DNA from: Duganella flavida
GTDB lineage: Bacteria > Pseudomonadota > Gammaproteobacteria > Burkholderiales > Burkholderiaceae_D
Assembly: GCF_009857445.1 (NCBI RefSeq)
Contig: NZ_WWCN01000014.1
Coordinates: 157,036 to 221,035 of the forward strand
DNA length: 64,000 bases
Direction of reading: 5' to 3'
The notes below the pieces were generated by a model that was not told where the DNA came from, searched no databases, and worked only from the letters and a program-made list of their open reading frames with translations. Numbering within the stretch: the stretch's first letter is position 1; every line of letters starts with the position of its first letter. A program made the translations under genes and the position numbers. Positions 26,308 through 35,206 of this stretch are shown one piece after another.

Positions 26308-26613
26308 ATGGCAAAACTACTCGACGAAATACATCCCGGCGCAATCCTGCTTGAGGACTTCATGAAGCCGATGGGCATTACCGCGCAAAGGCTGGCCGCT
26401 GATATGGATGTGGCACCTAGCCGCATCAGCGACATCATCAACGGCAAGCGCCCCATTACTGCCGATACTGCGCTGCGCCTCGGTCTCTTCTTCGGCATGG
26501 AGGCGCACTTCTGGTTGCACTTGCAAAGCGAATACGATATCCGGATTGCGGCGCGCGCGAAGCAGAAGCAGTTGCAAGCTCGGGTGCGGCCTCTGCGCCA
26601 CAACCTTGCATGA
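26308..26613 (+). CDS. higA: HigA-family antitoxin-like XRE protein, no toxin partner
   Basis: 101 residues. The start HPGAILLEDFMKPMGI and the XRE helix-turn-helix (about 25-60, with VAPSRISDIINGKRPI) are typical of the HigA addiction-module family. The C-terminal segment MEAHFWLHLQSEYDIR also fits. HigB toxins are normally encoded just upstream; here the upstream gene is hexR and only 86 non-coding bases intervene, and nothing toxin-like follows. It is therefore an orphan antitoxin or a domesticated repressor. The symbol denotes family only. Confidence 0.82.
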   Translation: MAKLLDEIHPGAILLEDFMKPMGITAQRLAADMDVAPSRISDIINGKRPITADTALRLGLFFGMEAHFWLHLQSEYDIRIAARAKQKQLQARVRPLRHNLA

Positions 26614-26673
26614 CTGCAGCCCTCGCGCTGCTGGTGCTGACGCCCCTGCTGTAACATTTTGTAATACCTTCAA

Positions 26674-26696
26674 AGCCGGGATTTACTATCCCGGCT
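26674..26696 (+). terminator. hairpin downstream of higA-like gene
   Basis: AGCCGGGA / TTTACTA / TCCCGGCT, a perfect 8-base-pair stem 61 bases after the stop. There is no T tract, so it could instead be a regulatory element for the next gene. Confidence 0.4.
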
Positions 26697-26753
26697 GTTG
26701 CCTCCGTGAACGAGCTCGCCTAGCCTGTCTCTACACATTCACCGGAGACAGCC

Positions 26754-27380
26754 ATGCGTAATGATTTTCATGATAATTTTTCCTGCGGCTTTCACGACCG
26801 CGGCGATGAGACGTTCAGCTTCACCCTCACCAACGGCGCCGTGACCGCTGTGCAGGTAACGGAAACGCATGGCACCCGCACCAGCACGCATACCGACACT
26901 ATCGGCGCCACCTCCACCTACGCCGTAGGCACCGACGGCACCATCACCGAGACTTCGATCTTCGGCCACACCGTGGAGACCACCATCTACACCGCAGCCG
27001 CCACCGCCGGCCAGTACACGGTCAAATCGGTCACCGATACTTACATCCCGCAAGGCACGGCCACTACTGCGCTCAATGTTGATCCTAACGACCGCGCCAA
27101 GTTCACCATCGACACCAGCGGCGCCGTCACTGCTGTGCAGCGCGTGCTGGACGACGGCACCACCAAGGCGGTGACCGTTGGCACCGGCACCACCTATTCC
27201 CAGCTGGCCGCAGGCTATGTGCTGGAAGTGCAGACCCATGGCACCCGCACCAGCTACGAGGTCTACCACGACGGCAACGGCGATGGCGTCTACACCGAGA
27301 TCGCCCATGGCAGCGGCAGCACAGTCGACCTGGTCGGCCTGCAATCACAGATCAGCGCAAGCATCCACGCTGTCCTGTAA
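26754..27380 (+). CDS. Thr-rich internally repeated protein, unknown function
   Basis: 208 residues, not recognised. Threonine is very abundant and Lys scarce. The segment GAVTAVQV near residue 30 recurs as GAVTAVQR near 124, and HGTRTS occurs twice (near 42 and 165). Two copies of a roughly 95-residue beta-rich unit are implied. Near the C-terminus, DGNGDGVYTE resembles a calcium-binding EF-hand-like or type I secretion repeat loop. There is no signal peptide. GGAG precedes the ATG. Upstream is a hairpin; downstream lies a permease with no evident link. Confidence 0.6.
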   Translation: MRNDFHDNFSCGFHDRGDETFSFTLTNGAVTAVQVTETHGTRTSTHTDTIGATSTYAVGTDGTITETSIFGHTVETTIYTAAATAGQYTVKSVTDTYIPQGTATTALNVDPNDRAKFTIDTSGAVTAVQRVLDDGTTKAVTVGTGTTYSQLAAGYVLEVQTHGTRTSYEVYHDGNGDGVYTEIAHGSGSTVDLVGLQSQISASIHAVL

Positions 27381-27440
27381 CTCTCCTCGTATAATCGTCC
27401 AGATACGCTGCAGCGGGGCGGTTTGCAAGGGAGTCAATGG

Positions 27441-28304
27441 ATGGATGGATCGGTCGTCACCGTCGTGCTGTTTGCCGCGCTGCTGCATGCGAGCTGGAAT
27501 GCGCTGGTCAAGGCCGGTTCCGATAAATACCTGAGCACCGTGCTGGTGGCCTGCGGCGCCGGTCTGGTCTCGCTGCCGCTGCTGCCGTTCGCTAGCGCGC
27601 CACATGCCGACAGTTGGCCGTGGCTGGTTGCCTCCGCCTGCTGCCAGGTGATCTACTACCGCCTGCTGGCTGCCGCCTACCATCACGGCGACATGAGCCA
27701 GGCTTACCCGCTGATGCGCGGCGCCGCGCCGCTGCTGGTGGCGCTGGCCAGCGTGCCGCTGCTAGGCGAACGGCTGCACTGGCGGCAGGATGTTGCCGTG
27801 ATGCTAATCTGCGGCGGCGTGCTCACTCTCACCATCCTGCGCGGCGCCCACGCCGGCGCGGACAATGCCGCCAATCGCGCCACCCGCCGCAAAGCCACCT
27901 CCTACGCCCTGCTCAACGCCGCCATCATCGCCGGCTACACCATGATCGACGCCGTCGGCGTGCGCAAGTCCGGCGCGCCAGCCGCCTACACCATGTGGCT
28001 GTTCGTGCTGACCGCCGTCATGCTGCTGTTGTGTTCTACCAACCGCTGGCGCGAACTGCCGGCCTACGCGCGCAGCCACGCGCCCGTGATGCTGTTGGGC
28101 GGCTTCGGCACGCTGGCCTCCTACGGCCTGGCGCTGTGGGCCATGACGCAGGCGCCGGTGGCCGCCGTGGCCGCGCTGCGCGAAACTTCGATCATGTTTG
28201 CCGCCGCCATCGCCGCCCTGTTCCTGCGCGAGCGGCTGGCGCCCGGACGTATCCTCGCCGTCAGTCTGATCGCCTGCGGCGCAATTCTCATGCGGCTGGG
28301 CTGA
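27441..28304 (+). CDS. EamA/DMT-family permease
   Basis: 287 residues from ATG 27441. The family of drug/metabolite transporters has ten membrane helices in two five-helix EamA repeats, and that pattern is visible (helices from residue 4 to 287). Motifs at the repeat ends include PLLVALASVPLLGERLHW and IMFAAAIAALFLRERLAPGR, the two equivalent helix-4/5 regions. Substrate unknown; members export amino acids or metabolites. The start lies in a short ATGG repeat giving ATGs in all three frames; only 27441 fits. AAGGGAG lies 7 bases upstream. Confidence 0.87.
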   Translation: MDGSVVTVVLFAALLHASWNALVKAGSDKYLSTVLVACGAGLVSLPLLPFASAPHADSWPWLVASACCQVIYYRLLAAAYHHGDMSQAYPLMRGAAPLLVALASVPLLGERLHWRQDVAVMLICGGVLTLTILRGAHAGADNAANRATRRKATSYALLNAAIIAGYTMIDAVGVRKSGAPAAYTMWLFVLTAVMLLLCSTNRWRELPAYARSHAPVMLLGGFGTLASYGLALWAMTQAPVAAVAALRETSIMFAAAIAALFLRERLAPGRILAVSLIACGAILMRLG

Positions 28305-28357
28305 GACGGAGTAAAATAAGCGAGATCACCATTTTTCTTATCAGATTGGCAGCGTTT

Positions 28358-29293
28358 ATGAACCAACTCGAACAACTCAAACAATACACCACCGTCGTAG
28401 CGGATACCGGCGACTTCCAGGCTATCCAGCAATACACCCCGCGCGATGCCACCACCAATCCATCGCTGATCCTGAAAGCGGTGCAGAAGGAAGAGTACAA
28501 GCCGCTGCTGGAAAAAGCCGTACGCGACAATATGGACGCCAGCACCGGCGAAGTGATCGACCACCTGCTGGTCGCCTTCGGCAAGCAAATCCTGCGCGTA
28601 ATCCCAGGCCGTGTATCGACCGAAATCGACGCTGCCCTGTCGTTCAACACCGCCGCTTCGGTGACCAAAGGCCGTGAACTGATCAAACTGTACGAGAAAA
28701 ACGGCATCGACCGCGAGCGCGTGCTGATCAAGATGGCTTCGACCTGGGAAGGCATCCGCGCTTCCGAGATCCTGGAAAAAGAAGGCATCCACACCAACAT
28801 GACGCTGCTGTTCTCGCTGCCGCAAGCCATCGCTTGCGCTGAAGCGGGCGCCAAGCTGATTTCGCCGTTCGTGGGCCGCATCTACGACTGGTACAAAAAA
28901 TCCACCGGCATCGACTATCAAGGCGCGGAAGATCCAGGCGTACAGTCGGTCAAGCGCATCTACAACTACTACCGCAAGTTCGGCTACCAGACCGAAGTGA
29001 TGGGCGCCAGCTTCCGCAACACCAGCCAGATCCTGGAACTGGCCGGCTGCGACCTGCTGACCATCAGCCCGGACCTGCTGCAAAAGCTGGCCGACACCAA
29101 CGCCCCGCTGGAGCGCAAGCTGAGCACCGACAGCGGCAAAAACGCCGCCATCGGCAAAATCTCGGTCGACGAAGCCACCTTCCGCTTCATGATGAACGAA
29201 GATGCGATGGCCACCGAGAAGACCGCCGAAGGCATCCGCGCCTTCGTGGCCGACACCGGCAAGCTGAAACAAATCATCTCCGGCATGCGTTAA
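28358..29293 (+). CDS. tal: transaldolase
   Basis: 311 residues, TalB type. It moves a dihydroxyacetone unit between sugar phosphates in the non-oxidative pentose phosphate pathway. Motifs are DATTNPSLILKA near the N-terminus, the Schiff-base Lys125 in IKMASTWEGI, SPFVGRIYDW, and MGASFRNTSQI. The start ATG 28358 begins the family-like MNQLEQLKQYT; the frame runs on upstream through the permease gene without meaning. Followed by a strong terminator. It belongs functionally with rpiA and zwf in this window. Confidence 0.96.
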   Translation: MNQLEQLKQYTTVVADTGDFQAIQQYTPRDATTNPSLILKAVQKEEYKPLLEKAVRDNMDASTGEVIDHLLVAFGKQILRVIPGRVSTEIDAALSFNTAASVTKGRELIKLYEKNGIDRERVLIKMASTWEGIRASEILEKEGIHTNMTLLFSLPQAIACAEAGAKLISPFVGRIYDWYKKSTGIDYQGAEDPGVQSVKRIYNYYRKFGYQTEVMGASFRNTSQILELAGCDLLTISPDLLQKLADTNAPLERKLSTDSGKNAAIGKISVDEATFRFMMNEDAMATEKTAEGIRAFVADTGKLKQIISGMR

Positions 29294-29314
29294 TTCTCTC
29301 GCGGTTTCGCTGGT

Positions 29315-29356
29315 AAAAGGCAGGAGCGTGGCACAGGCCGCCCTCCTGCCTTTTTT
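29315..29356 (+). terminator. Rho-independent terminator of tal
   Basis: AAAAGGCAGGAG (29315-29326) pairs with CTCCTGCCTTTT (29343-29354), 12 base pairs around a 16-base loop, ending in six T. Confidence 0.85.
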
Positions 29357-29403
29357 GCATTACAATCTTGCATCAACAATAAAACCAGACCGCGAGACCA
29401 TCC

Positions 29404-30579
29404 ATGAGATTCGTCCCACGTTGTACCGCCGTGGCAGTCGCCAGCCTCACCCTGCTGGCCGCCTGCGGCGAGAAAACCGATACCCACGGCGCCCCGCCGC
29501 CTGCCACCGTCTCCGTCATCACCGTTACTCCCGCCAGCGTCACCCTGAACAGCGAACTGCCAGGCCGCACCGAAGCTTCGCGCACGGCGCAGGTGCGCGC
29601 GCGTACCGCCGGCATTGTGCTGCAGCGGGTGTACCAGGAAGGCGGCGAGGTGAAGGCGGGCCAGGTCTTGTTCCGCATCGATCCAGCGCAGTTCCAAGCT
29701 TCGTTCGACAGCGCGCAAGCGGCCGTCGCCAAGGCCGAGGCCAACCTGGCGCAGGCCGAATTAAAGGTAAAACGGTATAAACCATTAATCGCGGCGCAAG
29801 CGGTCAGCCAGCAGGAATACGACGATGCCGTCACCGCACAGAAGCAGGCCGCGGCCGATCTGGCGACTACCAAGGCGGCCCGCACCACCGCCAACCTGAC
29901 GCTGGGCTACGCCACCGTCACCTCGCCGATCTCCGGCCGCGTGAGCCGCGCGCTGGTGACAGAAGGCGCGCTGGTGGGCCAAGGCGAAGCGACGCCGATG
30001 GCCACCGTGCAGCAGCTCGATCCGATCTACGTCACCATCACCCAATCCTCCACCGAGGTGCTGAAGCTGCAGCGCGCGCTGGCCGAGGGCAAACTGAAAC
30101 GCGCCGGCAAGGATCAAGTCCGCGTCACGTTGGTGACGGAAGACGGCCAAGCCTACCCGCAAGCGGGCAAGCTGCTGTTCTCGGATGTGTCGGTGGATGA
30201 GAGCACCGGCACCGTCTCCATGCGCGCCGAATTCCCGAATCCGAATCGGGTCCTCCTGCCCGGCATGTACGTGCGCGCGCGCCTTGAGCAAGGTGTGAGT
30301 GACGCCGCCATCACCGTGCCGCAGCAAGCCATCGTACGCACCAACGAAGGTTCGACGGTGCTGATCGTCGGCGCCGATAATAAAGTGGTTTCGCAGCCGG
30401 TGACGGCCAACGCCAACGACGGTAACAACTGGGTCGTCAGCGCTGGCTTGAAAGGTGGTGAACGCATCGTAGTCGAAGGCTTCCAGAAGGCCAAGCCAGG
30501 CGCCACGGTGAATCCGCAGCCGTGGAAAGGCCCGGCCAGCGCCGCGCCGGCCGCACCTGCGCCTGTCGCCGCCAAGTAA
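29404..30579 (+). CDS. RND efflux periplasmic adaptor lipoprotein (MexA/AcrA type)
   Basis: 391 residues. The lipoprotein signal peptide ends in the lipobox LLAAC (Cys21). Then come the membrane-fusion-protein parts: a lipoyl/biotinyl half with PGRTEASRTAQVRAR, a coiled-coil hairpin (about 95-165, Ala/Gln/Glu-rich), the second lipoyl half TVTSPISGRVSRALVTEGALV, then the beta-barrel and membrane-proximal domains. It links the inner-membrane pump to the outer-membrane channel encoded next. First gene of a three-gene operon, 12 bases from the pump gene. Confidence 0.95.
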   Translation: MRFVPRCTAVAVASLTLLAACGEKTDTHGAPPPATVSVITVTPASVTLNSELPGRTEASRTAQVRARTAGIVLQRVYQEGGEVKAGQVLFRIDPAQFQASFDSAQAAVAKAEANLAQAELKVKRYKPLIAAQAVSQQEYDDAVTAQKQAAADLATTKAARTTANLTLGYATVTSPISGRVSRALVTEGALVGQGEATPMATVQQLDPIYVTITQSSTEVLKLQRALAEGKLKRAGKDQVRVTLVTEDGQAYPQAGKLLFSDVSVDESTGTVSMRAEFPNPNRVLLPGMYVRARLEQGVSDAAITVPQQAIVRTNEGSTVLIVGADNKVVSQPVTANANDGNNWVVSAGLKGGERIVVEGFQKAKPGATVNPQPWKGPASAAPAAPAPVAAK

Positions 30580-30591
30580 CCGGGAGCACAC

Positions 30592-33500
30592 ATGGCCAAG
30601 TTCTTCATCGACCGCCCGGTCTTCGCATGGGTGATCGCGCTGTTTATCCTGCTCGGCGGGATGCTGGCGATTACCGTGCTGCCGGTGTCGCAGTACCCGA
30701 CCATCGCACCGCCATCCATCGTGGTGACGGCCAACTACCCCGGCGCCACCGCGCAAGTGCTGGACGATGCCGTCACCAGCGTCATCGAACAAGAGATGAA
30801 CGGCGCCGATGGCCTGCAATACGTCGAATCGCAAAGCGAGGCCAGTGGCGCGGTGACGATTACCGTCACCTTCGTCCCCGGCACCAATCCTGACCTGGCG
30901 GCGGTGGATGTACAGAACCGCATCAAACGCGTGGAGTCACGCCTGCCGGCCGCTGTGACGCAGCAAGGCGTGCAGGTGAACAAGGCGCGTTCCAACATCC
31001 TGATGTTCGTCGGTCTGACTTCTACCGACGGCCGCCTCGATCCGACCGGCTTGGGCGACTACATGGCGCGCAACGTGGTCAATGAAATCAAACGCATTCC
31101 CGGCGTGGGACAGGCGCAGTTGTTCGGCACCGAGCGTGCTATGCGCGTCTGGGTTGATCCGCAAAAGCTGATCGGACTAAAACTGAACATGACCGACGTC
31201 ACGGCAGCCATCCGCGCACAGAATGCGCAAGTTACTTCTGGCACGCTGGGTGATCTGCCTAGCCCCGCGCAGCAGACCTACTCTGCACCGATTGTGGTGA
31301 CCGGCCAGCTGTCGTCCACCACGGAATTCGGCCAGATCGTACTGCGCGCGAATCCCAACGGCTCGCTGGTGCGCTTGAAAGACGTGGCGCGCGTGGAGAT
31401 GGGCGGCGCCAGCTTCAACATCAACGCGCGCCTGAACGGCGCGCCCTTCTCCGCGATTGCAGTGCAGCTGTCGCTGACCGGTAACGCGCTGCAAACCGCG
31501 ACCGCCGTCAAAGATAAAATGGAGCAGCTGGCGAAATACTTCCCACCCGGCGTGAAGTACACCATCCCTTACGACACCTCGCTGTTCGTCAAAATCTCGA
31601 TTGAGGAAGTGGTAAAGACACTGCTGGAAGCGGTGCTGCTGGTGTTCCTCGTGATGTATCTGTTCCTGCAAAATATACGCTACACGCTGATCCCGACCAT
31701 CGTGGTGCCAGTGGCGCTGATGGGCACTTTCGCGGCGATGCAGCTGTTCGGCTTCTCCATCAACGTGCTGACCATGTTCGGCATGGTGCTGGCGATCGGT
31801 ATTCTGGTTGACGATGCGATTGTGGTGGTAGAAAACGTCGAGCGCATCATGAGCGAGGAAGGCTTGTCGCCGCGCGACGCTACGCGCAAGGCGATGAGCC
31901 AGATCACTGGCGCGATCATCGGCATTACGCTGGTGCTGGTGGCGGTGTTCATTCCGATGGCATTCTTCGGCGGCGCGGTCGGTGCGATCTACCGCCAGTT
32001 CTCGCTGGCGATGGTGTCGGCCATGCTGTTCTCCGCGCTGATGGCGCTGACCCTGACGCCGGCCTTGTGCGCCACCATGCTCAAGCCGGTGGAGGCTGGG
32101 CATCACCACGAGAAGAAAGGCTTCTTCGGCTGGTTCAACCGCAAGTTCGCGGTGACGGCGACCGGCTACCAGGGAGTGATTGCGAATATCCTCAAGCGCA
32201 CCGGCCGTTATCTCGTGATCTTCGCGCTGCTGTGTGGTGTTGTGGGCTGGCTGTATGCGCGCCTGCCATCGTCCTTCCTGCCGAATGAAGACCAGGGCTA
32301 CTTGATCGCCAACGTACAGCTGCCGCCAGGCGCATCGACCAGCCGCACGCAAGCCGTGCTGGCGCAGGCCGACGCCTACTTCCGCAAACAGCCGGGCGTG
32401 GCACGCACCATTGCGGTGGCGGGCTTCTCGTTCTCGGGTAACGGCCAGAATGCTGGTCTGGTGTTTATTCCGCTGAAGGACTGGAAAGAGCGCGGACCGG
32501 AGCAGTCGGCACAGGCGATTGCGCAACGCGCGTTTGGCGATTTGTCCGGCATCCCCGATGCAATCATCTTCCCGCTCAGCCCTCCGCCGATCCGCGAACT
32601 GGGTAACGCCACCGGCATCACGGCGCGCCTGCAGGATCGCAGCGCGCAAGGCCACGATGCGCTGATCGCGGCGCGCAACCAGCTGCTGGGGCTTGCGGGT
32701 AAGAGCGAGATCCTGAAAGGCGTTCGTCCGGAAGGACTGGAAGATGCGCCACAGCTGCAAGTCGATATCGATCGCGAGAAGGCCAATGCGCTGGGCGTGT
32801 CCTTCGCCGACATCAACGCCATGATGTCGACCGCACTGGGCTCCTCGTACGTCAACGACTTCACCAGCAGCGGGCGCCAGCAGCGCGTGATCGTGCAGGC
32901 CGACGCGCCTCGCCGCTTGCAGCCGACGGACATCATGCAGCTCAACGTGCGTAGCGCCAGTGGGACCATGGTGCCGTTTTCTTCGTTCGCCTCATCGCAC
33001 TGGATACAAGGCCCGGTGCAGCTGGTGCGCTACAACGGCTACCCGGCCATCAAGCTGACCGGCGATGCTGCGCCGGGCCGCTCGACTGGCGAAGCGATGG
33101 CCGAGTTGGAGCGTTTGGCGGAACAACTGCCGCCGGGCTTCGGCATCGAGTGGACCGGCCAGTCGCTGGAAGAGAAAACCTCCGGCTCGCAAGCGCCGAT
33201 GCTGTTTGCGTTGTCGCTGCTGGCCGCCTTCCTGGTGCTGGCAGCGCTGTACGAAAGCGAATCGATCCCGGTGGCGGTGCTGCTGGTGGTGCCGCTGGGA
33301 GTACTGGGTGCGCTACTCGGCGCTCACCTGCGCGGACTGCCGAATGACGTCTACTTCAAGGTCGGCCTGATTGCCATCATCGGCTTGTCGGCCAAGAATG
33401 CGATCCTGATTATCGAGTTTGCGAAGGACTTGCAAGCGCAAGGCAAAGGCCTGATCGAGGCGACGCTGGAAGCCGTGCACCTGCGCTTCCGCCCCATCAT

Positions 33501-33744
33501 CATGACGTCGCTGGCGTTTATCTTGGGCGTGCTGCCGCTGGTGATTGCCACCGGTGCGGGATCGGCCAGCCAGCGCGCCATCGGCACCGGCGTGATGGGC
33601 GGAATGATTACGGCGACCGTGCTGGCGGTGTTTTTGGTGCCAGTGTTCTTTGTGGTGGTGCGTCGCATCTTCAAGGGCAGCGAGCGCCAACGCAAACTGG
33701 CTGCACATGAATTGAACGATAAAAACCATGAAACCTATGATTAA
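30592..33744 (+). CDS. RND multidrug efflux pump, HAE1 family (AcrB/MexB type)
   Basis: 1050 residues, the standard length. It begins MAKFFIDRPVFAWVIAL like AcrB. Twelve membrane helices lie in two sets, with large periplasmic porter domains after helices 1 and 7. The proton-relay pair Asp407-Asp408 is seen in GILVDDAIVVVENVERIM, with conserved Lys in SAKNAILIIEFAKDL. It exports hydrophobic drugs, detergents or solvents by proton antiport; exact substrates cannot be read. The outer-membrane gene start overlaps its 3' end by 17 bases. Confidence 0.96.
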   Translation: MAKFFIDRPVFAWVIALFILLGGMLAITVLPVSQYPTIAPPSIVVTANYPGATAQVLDDAVTSVIEQEMNGADGLQYVESQSEASGAVTITVTFVPGTNPDLAAVDVQNRIKRVESRLPAAVTQQGVQVNKARSNILMFVGLTSTDGRLDPTGLGDYMARNVVNEIKRIPGVGQAQLFGTERAMRVWVDPQKLIGLKLNMTDVTAAIRAQNAQVTSGTLGDLPSPAQQTYSAPIVVTGQLSSTTEFGQIVLRANPNGSLVRLKDVARVEMGGASFNINARLNGAPFSAIAVQLSLTGNALQTATAVKDKMEQLAKYFPPGVKYTIPYDTSLFVKISIEEVVKTLLEAVLLVFLVMYLFLQNIRYTLIPTIVVPVALMGTFAAMQLFGFSINVLTMFGMVLAIGILVDDAIVVVENVERIMSEEGLSPRDATRKAMSQITGAIIGITLVLVAVFIPMAFFGGAVGAIYRQFSLAMVSAMLFSALMALTLTPALCATMLKPVEAGHHHEKKGFFGWFNRKFAVTATGYQGVIANILKRTGRYLVIFALLCGVVGWLYARLPSSFLPNEDQGYLIANVQLPPGASTSRTQAVLAQADAYFRKQPGVARTIAVAGFSFSGNGQNAGLVFIPLKDWKERGPEQSAQAIAQRAFGDLSGIPDAIIFPLSPPPIRELGNATGITARLQDRSAQGHDALIAARNQLLGLAGKSEILKGVRPEGLEDAPQLQVDIDREKANALGVSFADINAMMSTALGSSYVNDFTSSGRQQRVIVQADAPRRLQPTDIMQLNVRSASGTMVPFSSFASSHWIQGPVQLVRYNGYPAIKLTGDAAPGRSTGEAMAELERLAEQLPPGFGIEWTGQSLEEKTSGSQAPMLFALSLLAAFLVLAALYESESIPVAVLLVVPLGVLGALLGAHLRGLPNDVYFKVGLIAIIGLSAKNAILIIEFAKDLQAQGKGLIEATLEAVHLRFRPIIMTSLAFILGVLPLVIATGAGSASQRAIGTGVMGGMITATVLAVFLVPVFFVVVRRIFKGSERQRKLAAHELNDKNHETYD

Positions 33745-35197
33745 GCCCGCAGCCTTATTCAGCGCTGCCCTGCTCTCCGCCTGCTCGATGGCGCCGACCT
33801 ACCAGCGCCCCGCCGCACCGGTGGCCGCAGCCCTCCCGTCCGACAGCGCCGGCGCAGCATCGCGCACCAGCGTACCACTGCCGCTGCCTGCCGACGCCAG
33901 GACCGCCGTCGATACCGGCTGGCGCGAATACTTCTCCGATGCGCGCCTGCAGCAGCTGATCGCCGCAGCGCTGGACAACAACCGCGACCTGCGCACTGCC
34001 GTACTGCGCATCGAAGAAGCTCGCGCCCAGTACAACATCCAATCCGCCGACCGCCTGCCGAACCTGAACGCCAGCGTGGCTGACACGCGCGCCAAGACAC
34101 CGGCCTTCCTGTCATCGACCGGGAAATCAACCGTCGGTCAACGCTACGACGTCGGCGTATCGGTATCCTCGTTTGAGCTGGATTTCTTCGGCCGCGTAAA
34201 AAGCCTGAGCGATGCTGCACTGGCTAGCTACCTCGCCACCGAAGAAGCACGCCAGGCCGCGCAAATCGCACTGGTGTCGCAAGTGGCGCAGGCCTACTAC
34301 ACCGAACGCGCCTACGCCGAACAATACGCGCTGGCGCAGCAAACCTACGAAGCACGCGCCCGCACCTACAAGCTCACGCAGCAACGCGCCGAAGTGGGCG
34401 CCTCATCGCGCCTCGACCTGCGCTCCAACGAAACGCTGATGGAGACCGCGCGCGCATCCGCACTGGCACTGGCCCGCCAACGCGCGCAAGCCGAAAACGC
34501 CCTGACGCTGCTGGTTGGCCAAGCCCCGAGAGCCGCAGAAGGCACCAGCTCTGGCGCGGCCAAAGCAGCGAACACCGGCGCCATGCCGACCGACGCGCAA
34601 ATCGACGCACTGAGCGCCTTGCCAGCCGGCCTGCCATCTGACCTGCTGGCCCGCCGTCCCGACATCCGCGCCGCCGAGCAGCGTCTGAAAGCTGCCAACG
34701 CCAACATCGGCGCCGCACGCGCCGCTTTCTTCCCGCGCATCAGCCTCACGGCGGCAGTGGGCAGCAGCAGTCCTGCGCTGCATGGCCTGTTCGACAGCGG
34801 CTCCGGCAGCTGGTCCTTCGCACCGCAACTGACGCTGCCGATCTTCGACGCGGGCCGCAACAGCGCCAACCTCTCGCTGGCCGAAGTCCGCAAAAACATC
34901 GCCATCGCTGACTACGAGAAAACCATCCAGACCGCCTTCCGCGAAGTCGCAGATGCACTGGCCGCACGCGACTACCTCGGCGAACAGGTGGCCGCCCAGC
35001 GCGCCGTGCAGGAAGCGCAAGCCGATCGCCTCAAACTGCTGCAACTGCGCTTCGACAACGGCGTCGCCAGCTCGCTGGACATCCTCGACGCCCAGCGCGA
35101 ACTATTCAGCGCACAGCAAACATTGGTGCAAGCCCGCCTGCTGCGCACCACCAGCGCCATTGACCTGTACCGCACGCTGGGAGGCGGCGTGCGCTAA
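33728..35197 (+). CDS. outer-membrane efflux lipoprotein, NodT/OprM family
   Basis: 489 residues. The signal peptide ends in lipobox LLSAC (Cys19), followed by YQRPAAP, typical of OprM-type channels. Two outer-membrane efflux protein repeats (about 65-260 and 290-480) carry long alpha-helical barrel segments; conserved pieces are LPADLLARRPDIRAAE-like PSDLLARRPDIRAAEQ and LTLPIFDAGR. It completes a tripartite pump with the two preceding genes. Its ATG is inside the pump gene in another frame, suggesting translational coupling. No TetR or two-component regulator adjoins the operon. Confidence 0.95.
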   Translation: MKPMIKPAALFSAALLSACSMAPTYQRPAAPVAAALPSDSAGAASRTSVPLPLPADARTAVDTGWREYFSDARLQQLIAAALDNNRDLRTAVLRIEEARAQYNIQSADRLPNLNASVADTRAKTPAFLSSTGKSTVGQRYDVGVSVSSFELDFFGRVKSLSDAALASYLATEEARQAAQIALVSQVAQAYYTERAYAEQYALAQQTYEARARTYKLTQQRAEVGASSRLDLRSNETLMETARASALALARQRAQAENALTLLVGQAPRAAEGTSSGAAKAANTGAMPTDAQIDALSALPAGLPSDLLARRPDIRAAEQRLKAANANIGAARAAFFPRISLTAAVGSSSPALHGLFDSGSGSWSFAPQLTLPIFDAGRNSANLSLAEVRKNIAIADYEKTIQTAFREVADALAARDYLGEQVAAQRAVQEAQADRLKLLQLRFDNGVASSLDILDAQRELFSAQQTLVQARLLRTTSAIDLYRTLGGGVR

Positions 35198-35206
35198 ACT
35201 AGCGGG

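Noticed and set aside
28309..28325. AGTAAAATAAG before tal as a fifth HexR site
   Set aside because: Only a half-site matches; the right arm is absent.
31177..32760. 527-codon minus-strand frame opposite the RND pump gene
   Set aside because: Shadow frame of low-complexity composition.
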